From: Acidobacteriota bacterium
GTDB lineage: Bacteria; Acidobacteriota; UBA6911; RPQK01; DATIPO01
Reading direction: 5' to 3'
NCBI GenBank assembly: GCA_035471785.1
Contig: DATIPQ010000143.1
Location: forward strand, 1-64,000
DNA length: 64,000 nucleotides
Shown: piece by piece, positions 36,846-44,916 of the stretch
Layout of the letters: each line of letters opens with the position of its first letter
Numbering within the stretch: the stretch's first letter is position 1
Translations under genes and position numbers: made by a program
The notes under the pieces: generated by a model
Seen by the model: only the letters and a program-made list of their open reading frames with translations
Database searches by the model: none
What the model was told of the DNA's origin: nothing

Positions 36846-37334
36846 TCAGCGCCGGGCGGCGAAAAAGGCCTGCAGGAGCGCGCGCGACTCTTCGGCCAGC
36901 GGACCCTCCTGCCATTGCACCTGGTGATTGAAAAGGCCGGGGGCGAAGAGTCGGGCCTTGGAAACCACGGCACCGGCCTTTTCGTCGCGGGCTGCGAAGA
37001 CACAGCGGGCGATGCGGGCCCAGATGGCAGCTCCCGCGCACATGGAACAAGGCTCGACGGTCACGAAGACCTCGAGTCCGTTGAGACGATAATTGCCCAG
37101 CTTGCGGGCCGCTTCCCGCAAGACCAGGACCTCGGCATGTGCGGTGGGGTCGACCAGTTGAATGGTGCGGTTGTGCTGGCGCGCTACCAGTTGACCGCCG
37201 AGGACGGCTACCGCTCCGATGGGAACTTCTCCTTCTTGAGCTGCCCGCCGAGCTTCCTCCAGGGCCAGGGCCATCCAGGACCGGTGGCTGGAGGAATCGT
37301 CGGCTCTGGCGCTGTCGTCACGAGGTCCGCTCAT
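36846..37334 (-). CDS. tadA: tRNA adenosine deaminase
   Basis: 162 aa. Cytidine-deaminase fold with the zinc motifs HAEVLVLREAARKLG (His and catalytic Glu) and PCSMCAGAAIWARI (two Cys). TadA converts A34 to inosine in the anticodon of tRNA-Arg(ACG). An N-terminal extension of about 20 residues precedes the conserved WMALALEEARRA helix. Its ATG overlaps the stop of the GWxTD gene (ATGA), so the two are coupled. Confidence 0.95.
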   Translation of the reverse strand: MSGPRDDSARADDSSSHRSWMALALEEARRAAQEGEVPIGAVAVLGGQLVARQHNRTIQLVDPTAHAEVLVLREAARKLGNYRLNGLEVFVTVEPCSMCAGAAIWARIARCVFAARDEKAGAVVSKARLFAPGLFNHQVQWQEGPLAEESRALLQAFFAARR

Positions 37335-39004
37335 GGCGATCCGGAGGTGGAGCGGGAAGTGGGGCGGGGCTCGATGGCGAAACGCTCTTCGGCTTCCACC
37401 CTGTGCCCCTCGATCAAGTCCTCCACCTGCAGGCGCAACTGGTAGCGTCCGGGCTCGAGCCCGCCCACGGGAAGAGATTTGATGAGCACGATACGGCGCT
37501 GGGAGGCCAACTGTATCGACTGGCCGTCCTCGTCCACGGCTTCACCGATGATGTCCCCATCCTTCAAGACCTGATAGCTGACGCGCAGAGACGGCTCCCA
37601 GGTGGTTTGGTCAAAGGCTGCGTTGTAGACCTGGCAGTAGAGGTTGAGCCGCGTCCCCTCGCGGAAAGCGCCCGTCAGGTTGGGCCGGATCTTGACGTCG
37701 CCGATCACGAACATGGCGTTCTCTCGGGGGATCTCGGGCAACACCTGAATCTTGTCCGACACCACCAGCGAACTGAGCGCCAGGTCCTCCTCGGGATAGT
37801 TGGGAGGGTTGAGACCCCGCCGCACCACGCCGGTCTTGCCGCTCTTGAGGTCTTTGACGATCAGGTCGAGCTTGTAGCGCATGCGCTGATCGAGGGTGAT
37901 GATCTTCTGGTAGGTGGCCGAATTGCGCAGCGCCGCCGCCAACGCGTGAGAGGGATAGGCCAGGCCCAACTCGTCCTCGAACTCGGCCACAACTCGGTTG
38001 GTGATGCTGGTGACCAGTCCGTAGACAGCCAGGCGGGCTTCGTGGTAGCCGCCTTCTTTCTCTTCGAAGGTGAAGTCCTTGTTCTCCAATTGGACAGTGA
38101 TGGGCACCAGGGCCTGCCCCTCGTTGAGGCGGTAGTAGTCTTCACCTATGCGCACTGGCAGGTCGGCGAAAGAGACGTTGACCTCGACCAGCTCTTTGAG
38201 GTCTTTGAACTTGATCGACTGAGGCGCCTGCACTTGGGTATAGGTGCGGTAGCGGTCAAAGGGATTGTCCTTGGCCCGCAGGCCCATCAGCGGATAGCGT
38301 TCGCGGTTGCCGGGGCTGAAGTAGGGACGGTCGGCCTTGGAAGCCAGACCCAGCTTTTCGGCCGTCGTCAGTCCCGCGTTGGGAACGTGGAGCAGAGCGT
38401 CCTTCTCTTCAGGATTGAGGGCCAGCCGGTATTCGCCTGAATTGGTGGGGTCGACGAACTCCAGTTCGATGTCGCTGCCGATGCCCTCGATGTGCCGGTA
38501 GCGCCACACTTCGAAGGGGTAGGTTGTGGTGTCGCCTCCTCCCTCGTGAAAGGGGCGGGTGTAAGTTCCTCCGGTGGGCCGCGAGTCGATCTCCGCGGGG
38601 GCGCCGTGGATGATGTAGATGCGTCCCCGATCGGTCATCCAGCCGGGAATCCCGCTGGCAAAACGCTCGTTGGCGAAAGCGATGCGGCGGTAGTGTTCTT
38701 CTTTGAATTCGTTGTGGGCCGTACGCGGATCGGGGTCGCGGCGTATCCAGAACTGCTCGATGAACTGTTCCTTCTCCTCGTCGGTGGAGAGGCTCTGAAA
38801 GACTTTTCGCTCCTCGTCGGTGATGATGTAGTAGACGTCCTCCTGCAGCCACTTCTTGTAGTAGTCGGTGCTTTCCTCCTGGCGGCGTCTTTCATCCTGA
38901 CCCAGAGCCGGCGCCGGCACCAAAGACAAGACCAGGCAAAAGCACGCCGCGGCAGCCAAAATCCGATGGAGCGGCGGGAACGTGGAGCCTTGAAGAGCAG
39001 CCAT
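37331..39004 (-). CDS. GWxTD domain-containing exported protein
   Basis: 557 aa. Signal peptide (AACFCLVLSLVPAPALGQ). A GWxTD domain at about 40-230 (YYIITDEERKVFQSLSTDEEKEQFIEQFW, GIPGWMTDRGRIYIIHG), then beta-rich segments. GWxTD proteins are common in Acidobacteriota and other soil lineages; no biochemical function is established. Coupled to tadA downstream, which may be accidental. Confidence 0.88.
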   Translation of the reverse strand: MAALQGSTFPPLHRILAAAACFCLVLSLVPAPALGQDERRRQEESTDYYKKWLQEDVYYIITDEERKVFQSLSTDEEKEQFIEQFWIRRDPDPRTAHNEFKEEHYRRIAFANERFASGIPGWMTDRGRIYIIHGAPAEIDSRPTGGTYTRPFHEGGGDTTTYPFEVWRYRHIEGIGSDIELEFVDPTNSGEYRLALNPEEKDALLHVPNAGLTTAEKLGLASKADRPYFSPGNRERYPLMGLRAKDNPFDRYRTYTQVQAPQSIKFKDLKELVEVNVSFADLPVRIGEDYYRLNEGQALVPITVQLENKDFTFEEKEGGYHEARLAVYGLVTSITNRVVAEFEDELGLAYPSHALAAALRNSATYQKIITLDQRMRYKLDLIVKDLKSGKTGVVRRGLNPPNYPEEDLALSSLVVSDKIQVLPEIPRENAMFVIGDVKIRPNLTGAFREGTRLNLYCQVYNAAFDQTTWEPSLRVSYQVLKDGDIIGEAVDEDGQSIQLASQRRIVLIKSLPVGGLEPGRYQLRLQVEDLIEGHRVEAEERFAIEPRPTSRSTSGSP

Positions 39005-39073
39005 GGGCGCTATTATAGCAGTCGCTGCATCACCGGCTTTGCAAGAGGAAACGCCAAAGGATAAGAATAGAGG

Positions 39074-39988
39074 ATGGGCCGCAGCTTTCGAGTCTCAGCG
39101 CTTGCCGGAGTTTGCCTCCTCGTTTGGGGGTGCGCGGAAGAGGCCCGCCAGGTTACGATTTGCCATACCTCCGACTTGCGGGCCTTCGTTGAGTCGGCAG
39201 GGGAACGCTTCCAGTCCAATCATCCGCGCGTCAGCGTGCGCAGCGAGTCCGCTGACAGCTTGGAGGAGCTGCGCGATTTGATCCGATCAAAGGAATACTG
39301 CGATCTGGTTGCCTCCTCCGACTACCGGCTCATCGAGCGTTTCCTGAAACCGGAGCAGATCTTGAGAGGCACCGTCTTCCTGGGTGACGAGATGGTGTTG
39401 GCCACCAGCCAAAGGGCCTTGTGGGAGACGGAAGAAGGACGAAGGCGTTGGCAAGCCGAGTGGACGCGGCTCATCTTCTCCCAGGACCTCAGCTACGCCG
39501 TGTCCGACCCGAACCGTGATCCGACCGGCTATTTCGGGCACCTGACGTGGAAGCTCTCCGAGATTCACTACCGAAATCCCGGTCTCTACAGGCGCTTCCT
39601 CAACGGCCGGCAAGAATCCCCCGCGGGATCCGGTTGGGCGGGGTTGACGTCCTCTCTGGCAAGCGGAGGTCTGGATTTCGCCTTTCTCTACCGCTCCATG
39701 GCGGAGCGGAACGGACTGGAGTATCTGAGCCTGCCGGGCCCGGTCTCGCTGGGGGAATCGGCGCAAGCCGACCGCTACCGACAGGTGTTTTGGGAAAGCG
39801 GTGAAGATTCCGGCCAAGCGCCCTTCAAGATCTATGGGGCTCCCATCCGCTACGGAATGTGCGCGGTGGGGACGCCCCGGCGCGAGGCCGACCTGTTATT
39901 GGAGTATCTGCTCAGCCCCGAAGCCGCCGACATGGCCCGACGCCTGGGATACACGGTGGTTCCGGCCCGGAATATCGGCAACAGGTAG
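39074..39988 (+). CDS. substrate-binding lipoprotein, molybdate/tungstate (WtpA/ModA) type
   Basis: 304 aa. Lipobox LLVWGC at residues 14-20 gives a lipid-anchored periplasmic protein. The fold pattern (TICHTSDLRAFVE, SADSLEELRDLI, DLVASSDYRLIE, SDPNRDPTGYFGHLT, FAFLYRSMAERNG) is that of molybdate/tungstate-binding proteins. No permease or ATPase genes are next to it. moaA lies 0.45 kb away, which supports a molybdenum-related role, but the ligand is not proven. Confidence 0.75.
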   Translation: MGRSFRVSALAGVCLLVWGCAEEARQVTICHTSDLRAFVESAGERFQSNHPRVSVRSESADSLEELRDLIRSKEYCDLVASSDYRLIERFLKPEQILRGTVFLGDEMVLATSQRALWETEEGRRRWQAEWTRLIFSQDLSYAVSDPNRDPTGYFGHLTWKLSEIHYRNPGLYRRFLNGRQESPAGSGWAGLTSSLASGGLDFAFLYRSMAERNGLEYLSLPGPVSLGESAQADRYRQVFWESGEDSGQAPFKIYGAPIRYGMCAVGTPRREADLLLEYLLSPEAADMARRLGYTVVPARNIGNR

Positions 39989-40039
39989 GCTTGACCAGCC
40001 CAGCGGGAGTTGGCGCTTGGAAACCGGAGTTTGCGAAAC

Positions 40040-40366
40040 TCAGGCTGAGAAGCTCTCGCCGCAGCCGCAGGTGCCGGTGACGTTGGGATTCTTGAAGCGG
40101 AAGCCTTCGCCCTGCCAGCTCGACTCGTAGTCGATCTGAGTACCGTCCAGATAGATCAGGCTCTGTTCATCGACGATGACTTTGAGCCCGTCTCGGTCGA
40201 TGACTTCATCGCCGTCCTGAGGCTCGCGCTCGACCTTCATGGCGTACTGGAAGCCGGAGCAGCCGCCTGCCTCCACGGCCACCCGGATGCCCAGAATGGA
40301 CGCGTCGTTCTGCTCGGCCACAACTTGCTTCATTTTCTCAACGGCTCTGGACGTCATGTCGATCAT
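40040..40366 (-). CDS. iron-sulfur assembly protein, ErpA/IscA type
   Basis: 108 aa. HesB/IscA family with three conserved cysteines: EAGGCSGFQYAM and C-terminal GTCGCGESF. Carries Fe-S clusters to target proteins. Lies between the binding lipoprotein and moaA; MoaA itself needs two 4Fe-4S clusters. Confidence 0.93.
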   Translation of the reverse strand: MIDMTSRAVEKMKQVVAEQNDASILGIRVAVEAGGCSGFQYAMKVEREPQDGDEVIDRDGLKVIVDEQSLIYLDGTQIDYESSWQGEGFRFKNPNVTGTCGCGESFSA

Positions 40367-40433
40367 GCCTAAATTCCTCCATTGACAAAACCTATTTTAA
40401 CGCAGGGACGCGCAAGATCTCAAATGGCCGGGC

Positions 40434-41417
40434 TCAGCCTCCGATGTAGGACATGGAGCGGGAGGGGGGAACGAAATGAGGCTCGTTGATGTGGTGGCGC
40501 GCCTCTTTCTTGGCCACGGTGTCGAGGATGAAGCTGCGAAGCTCGGCGTCGCCGGCTCCCGAGCGCATCAGCGACTTGATGTCGTGCTCGACGTGAGAAA
40601 AGAGACAGGTGCGGATCTTGCCGTCGGCCGTCAGGCGGATGCGGCTGCAAGCCCCGCAGAAGGGACGCGAAACCGGCATGATGAGTCCGATGCGCCCGCC
40701 CGAGTCGGCAAAGTCGTAGTTGCGGGAGGTCTGCGAGGGGTGTTTGAGAGGACGCTCGCGCAGCTCATAGCGGGACTCCAGAATCTCCAGGATCTCGGCC
40801 CCGCTGAAGACCTGACGGCGCGTCCAGCCCTCGTCTTCGTCCAGCGGCATGAACTCGATGAAGCGCACGGTGATTTCCAGCCGGCGGGCCATCTCGGCAA
40901 AGTCGACGATCTCGTCGTCGTTGAATTCGCGCACCACCACGCAGTTGATCTTAACCGGATCAAGCCCCTCCTCCTTGGCCGCCTCGATGCTCTTCATGAC
41001 CTTGTCGAAGTCGTCGCTGCGGGTGATGCGCCGAAAGCGCTCAGGCTGGAGCGAATCGAGCGAGATGGTGACTCGGTCAAGGCCCTTTTCCTTAAGCAGT
41101 GCGGCTTTCTGATAAAGGTTGAAGCCGTTGGTGGTGAGGGCCAGATCGCTCAATCCCGGAAGCACGGCCAGGCGCTCGATGAGCTTCTCCAGCTCACGCC
41201 GCACCATCGGCTCGCCGCCGGTGATGCGCAGCTTGCGGATGCCCATTGCGGTGAAGATGCCGGCCAGCCGTTCGATTTCTTCGAAGGAGAGGATCTGGTC
41301 GCGCTCCTGATAGGCCAGGGAGCGGGCCGACTTGCAGTAGACGCATTTGAAGTTGCAGCGGTCGGTCACGGAAACCCGCAGATCTTCAATGGTGCGTCCG
41401 AAAGAGTCCTGCAACAT
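40434..41417 (-). CDS. moaA: GTP 3',8-cyclase (MoaA)
   Basis: 327 aa from ATG 41417. Radical-SAM cluster motif C21-x3-C25-x2-C28 (TDRCNFKCVYCKSA), second cluster PFCGACSRIRLTADGKIRTCLF, GITGGEPMVR and the required C-terminal Gly-Gly (SMSYIGG). It catalyses the first step of molybdenum cofactor synthesis, GTP to 3',8-cyclo-7,8-dihydro-GTP. The open frame extends further upstream but that part has no homology. No moaC next door. Confidence 0.96.
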   Translation of the reverse strand: MLQDSFGRTIEDLRVSVTDRCNFKCVYCKSARSLAYQERDQILSFEEIERLAGIFTAMGIRKLRITGGEPMVRRELEKLIERLAVLPGLSDLALTTNGFNLYQKAALLKEKGLDRVTISLDSLQPERFRRITRSDDFDKVMKSIEAAKEEGLDPVKINCVVVREFNDDEIVDFAEMARRLEITVRFIEFMPLDEDEGWTRRQVFSGAEILEILESRYELRERPLKHPSQTSRNYDFADSGGRIGLIMPVSRPFCGACSRIRLTADGKIRTCLFSHVEHDIKSLMRSGAGDAELRSFILDTVAKKEARHHINEPHFVPPSRSMSYIGG

Positions 41418-41475
41418 AGGCTTCCAGTGTACGGAATGGACGCTGTCGCGATCAACTCGGCCGAGTGCTATAGTG

Positions 41476-42063
41476 ATGAAACCTATGCGCTCTTCTAGAT
41501 CGCTTTGTCTGCTGGGCTTTCTGTTGGCGGCTTGCCTGGCCCCTTCGGCGCTCTTGGCCCAGAACCCGGTCGTGACGGTCGATACCACGCTGGGCCGCTT
41601 CTCCATCGAGCTTTACGCCGACAAGGCGCCCGAGACGGTGGAGAACTTCCTGGCCTATGTCGAGGACGGCCATTTCGACGGCACCATTTTCCACCGGGTC
41701 ATCCCCGGCTTCATCATCCAGGGCGGAGGATTGACGCCCGACCTGAAGGAAAAACCGACTCGCCCGCCCATCCCCAACGAAGCCGACAACGGACTCAAGA
41801 ACGAGGTCGGCACAGTGGCCATGGCTCGTACCAGCGAACCCCACAGCGCCCAGTCGCAGTTTTACGTCAACCTCAACGACAACACGGCCCTCGACCACCA
41901 TGACAAGAGCGTTCAAGGGTGGGGATATGCCGTCTTCGGACGCGTCACCTCCGGCATGGAAGTGGTGCGCACCATCGCCTCAGTGCCCTCCGTCACACGG
42001 GCTGGACACCATCACGTTCCCGTCACGCCCATCGAAATCACCAAGGTCTGGCTGCAGAAGTAG
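41476..42063 (+). CDS. peptidylprolyl isomerase, cyclophilin type
   Basis: 195 aa from ATG 41476, exported (signal peptide LCLLGFLLAACLAPSALLAQ; a lipobox-like LLAAC is also present). Cyclophilin motifs: FHRVIPGFIIQGGG, ARTSEPHSAQSQFYVNLNDN, WGYAVFGRVTSGMEVV. Periplasmic protein folding helper. Its stop is immediately adjacent to the stop of the convergent M14 peptidase gene. Confidence 0.93.
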   Translation: MKPMRSSRSLCLLGFLLAACLAPSALLAQNPVVTVDTTLGRFSIELYADKAPETVENFLAYVEDGHFDGTIFHRVIPGFIIQGGGLTPDLKEKPTRPPIPNEADNGLKNEVGTVAMARTSEPHSAQSQFYVNLNDNTALDHHDKSVQGWGYAVFGRVTSGMEVVRTIASVPSVTRAGHHHVPVTPIEITKVWLQK

Positions 42064-44634
42064 CTAAAAGACAGAGCCGAAGAAGACGGCGTTGAGCAAG
42101 AGTCCGCTGGTGCCGTACCAAAAGGCCCTGAAGGTGGGATCGTCGGCGAAAAGAACCACCCGTCCTCGACCTGAACGCCGGGCCAAGAGGGCCGCCGTCC
42201 CCGAGAGAGCAGCGAGGTTCTCGTCTGAGACGTAACCGCTCAACAGGGGATCGTCGGTATAGGCGGCAACGGTGGCGCCGGGCGTCTGAGACACTTCGAA
42301 GAAATGGGTGTGGTCGCGGAAAAAAGCCATGCGGGGACCGAACCCGAAGGCCAGCGGATGTGTGGTGTCGAGTTCTACTTGAAAGATCGATCCGCCGATG
42401 AGCTGGGCTCCCCGCTGACGTTGTACCTCGGCGTAGCGGGCCGGCGGAGTTTCGCGCTCGGGGCGGTAGAGCCGTTCCGATACGAATTCTTGCTCCACCA
42501 CCCAACGGGCGGCGGACTGGGCGGCGATCAAGGTGCCTCCCTCACGCACCCAGGCCTTGAGCCGTTCGGCGTCGATGACCCGATAGGATCCGCCCACCAG
42601 CAGAAGGGTGTTGTAGCGGCTCAGATCGGCTCCGTTGAAGTCGTCCATATCGATGAGCGAGAGGGGGATTCCCATGCGCTCGTTGAGCAGATGCCAGGCT
42701 TGACCCACCTGGTAGGAACTGGTTCCCCGGCCCGAGAGGACGGCCACCGAGGGCTTGGAGAGAACCTCCATGGAGGGTCCGCCCAGGTCGGGACCCGAAG
42801 GCGTCAGTCCCCCCTCAACCGCCACCAGCTCGACGTGGTCCTGGCCCACGACCTCTTCCAGCAGCGAGCGCACCTCGGCAGGAGAAAGCGAAGCTTGGGC
42901 ATCGCGCGGACGCAGCGGAATGACCACCGTTCCGGCGGCGAAGGAGCGCACCGCACCGCCGACCCTGGCCTGGAAATCACGCGTCGCCAGGCGTGGATAA
43001 AGTCCGGCCTGCTGGATCTTGTAGAGAGCGCGGGGAGCATAGAAACCTCCCCAGGGCATCAGATAGGCGTAGTCCGAGCTTCCCTCGAGGCGTCCTCCAT
43101 CGAGGATTGCTTCCTCCACCGGGTCGCCCATCAGGCCCGACAGCCCGGCTTCCCAGGCCGCGTAGTCGACGTCGAAGGCCATGGGCATCACCCAGGTCGA
43201 GACGTCGTAGAAGAGCACGTCGTCGAACTCGGTTACGGTCTCGAAGAGAGCCTTGATGAGGCGGATCTGAGGTTGATCGAGGGGGACCACGTAGGCCTGG
43301 CCGGAGGCGAAAGCCCGGCCGCCGATTTCCACGTCCCGCGCCAACTCGTGAATCCGGATGCGGTGGCGCCTGAGCATCTGAGCCAGCGCCTGTCCGCGCG
43401 TCCGCTGAGAGCCCTGGATGGAGAAGATGTAGCCCTTGACCGGCTCCTGGCGGGCCATCTCGGGGGCCTGAGCGTAGAAGTCCCTCATATGGGCCAGCAG
43501 ACGGGGACGCATGGCCACCGCCGCTTCGATGGTGGAGAGGGAAGCCGAGAACTGATTGCGCACCCCGTAAGCGTAGGTCAGTTCGCCTAAATCGGTGCTG
43601 CGCCGCAGAGCCCGCGAGGAGCCCTGCTCGAAGAGGATTCCCACCGCCCCGTTGACGTCGGGATAGGTCGATCCCTTGCCGTAATAGAAGTCGTCGAAGC
43701 TCTCCTCGGTGTAATAGAGGGCGCCGATCCGCTCCAGGCGGCGCGCGTGATAGGTGGCCATTTCGGCGGTCAATTCGAAGGTCCGCCGAGGCGTGTAGGG
43801 ATTGTTGCGGGAGGGGATTCCGGGCTGAAAAAAGAAGGTGCGGTCGCCTCCCATCTCATGGTGGTCGGTCAGCACCTGGGGCCGCCAGTGGTGAAAGACC
43901 TGCAAACGGGCCTGGCTCTCTTTGAGTTGGGCGGGCAGCCAATCGCGGTTGAGGTCGAACCAGTAGTGATTGGTGCGTCCGCCGGGCCAGGGCTCGTTGT
44001 GCTCCCGGTCCTGGGAATCGATGGTGGCCACTCGCCCCCGGTTGGCGTTGACCCAATTGACGAAACGGGCCCGTCCGTCGGGATTGAAGGAGGGGTCGAG
44101 AATGATGACCAGGTTCTCCAGCGCCTCCTCCACCGGCTGGCCCTCTCCCGCCGCCAGATGATAAAGGGTCAGGAGGGCCGCCTCAGAGCCGGTGGCTTCG
44201 TTTCCGTGTACCGAGTAGCCCAGCCAGATGACGGCGGGCTGGGAGGCCAGGCGCGAATCGGAAGGGGAACCGGAGGGATCGGAAAGAGCCAGGTTGGCCT
44301 GCCGGATCTCCTCCAAACGGGCGTGGTTGGAGGGCGAGGTGACCAGGGCGTGCACCAGGGGCCGGCCTTCGTAAGTGGTTCCGTGCTGGCGCACGATTAC
44401 ACGGTCGCTGGCTTGGGCCACGGCCCGGTAATAATCGACCAACTGGTGAGGCCGGGTGTGACGGGTCCCCACCTCATGGCCGATGACGTCCTGGGGGGCG
44501 GGAATCTCTGAAGAGTACTCGACCCCTTCCACCTGGAAGTCGATGCTGAGGGGCACGCGGGCGCTCCCCAGAGCGGACGCCACAGCCGCGGCAAGCAGGA
44601 GGAGCGAGGAGGACAACAGGCTTGATTTGCTCAT
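42064..44634 (-). CDS. M14 family zinc carboxypeptidase
   Basis: 856 aa from ATG 44634 (ATG 44646 possible). Signal peptide (LLSSSLLLLAAAVASALG). M14 zinc motif VHGNEATGSEAA (H-x2-E) near residue 125, with IILDPSFNPDGRARF and TDHHEMGGDRTFFFQPG downstream. A long C-terminal half (about 400-856) includes a possible GATase-like region (YNTLLLVGGSYRVIDAERLKAWV). Exported; probably cleaves C-terminal residues from peptides. Confidence 0.9.
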   Translation of the reverse strand: MSKSSLLSSSLLLLAAAVASALGSARVPLSIDFQVEGVEYSSEIPAPQDVIGHEVGTRHTRPHQLVDYYRAVAQASDRVIVRQHGTTYEGRPLVHALVTSPSNHARLEEIRQANLALSDPSGSPSDSRLASQPAVIWLGYSVHGNEATGSEAALLTLYHLAAGEGQPVEEALENLVIILDPSFNPDGRARFVNWVNANRGRVATIDSQDREHNEPWPGGRTNHYWFDLNRDWLPAQLKESQARLQVFHHWRPQVLTDHHEMGGDRTFFFQPGIPSRNNPYTPRRTFELTAEMATYHARRLERIGALYYTEESFDDFYYGKGSTYPDVNGAVGILFEQGSSRALRRSTDLGELTYAYGVRNQFSASLSTIEAAVAMRPRLLAHMRDFYAQAPEMARQEPVKGYIFSIQGSQRTRGQALAQMLRRHRIRIHELARDVEIGGRAFASGQAYVVPLDQPQIRLIKALFETVTEFDDVLFYDVSTWVMPMAFDVDYAAWEAGLSGLMGDPVEEAILDGGRLEGSSDYAYLMPWGGFYAPRALYKIQQAGLYPRLATRDFQARVGGAVRSFAAGTVVIPLRPRDAQASLSPAEVRSLLEEVVGQDHVELVAVEGGLTPSGPDLGGPSMEVLSKPSVAVLSGRGTSSYQVGQAWHLLNERMGIPLSLIDMDDFNGADLSRYNTLLLVGGSYRVIDAERLKAWVREGGTLIAAQSAARWVVEQEFVSERLYRPERETPPARYAEVQRQRGAQLIGGSIFQVELDTTHPLAFGFGPRMAFFRDHTHFFEVSQTPGATVAAYTDDPLLSGYVSDENLAALSGTAALLARRSGRGRVVLFADDPTFRAFWYGTSGLLLNAVFFGSVF

Positions 44635-44715
44635 ATGCGGCGGCATTATAGCGGCTTGGAGGCCGCAGCGGGCGGCGGCCGCCGGTTTTCGCCGCCCTCA
44701 AGCCCGCTGCAATGC

Positions 44716-44905
44716 AGCGCGTCAAAAGATTTGAGCCAGAGTCTTGCCAAGTGCGAACTGCGACAGGCGAAGTTCGAAAGAAACCCGAAGGGGCGCTGCC
44801 GCCTAGGGCCACTAGGTGGCCGACAAGTTCGCACACGGATCAAGTTTCAGCGACCGCGCTGAGGCCTATTTGCTCTCGGCGGTATGAGGCTGCTCGCTGG
44901 CTCTA
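44716..44905 (-). repeat. dispersed repeats R3 and R2, composite copy
   Basis: The left part (44716-44802) matches the reverse complement of 50562-50650, sharing CCCCTTCGGG, TTCTTTCGAACTTCGC and CTTGGCAAG..CTGGCTCA. The right part (44799-44905) is R2, matching 22461-22541 and including the palindrome GGCCACTAGGTGGCC (44807-44821). The composite fills the whole gap between the M14 and S9 peptidase genes. Confidence 0.8.
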
Positions 44906-44916
44906 GCCTGTTCGTC

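Noticed and set aside
41418-41606. N-terminal extension of the moaA reading frame
   Set aside because: The added 63 residues lack homology and overlap the divergent cyclophilin promoter; MLQDSFGRT is the family start.
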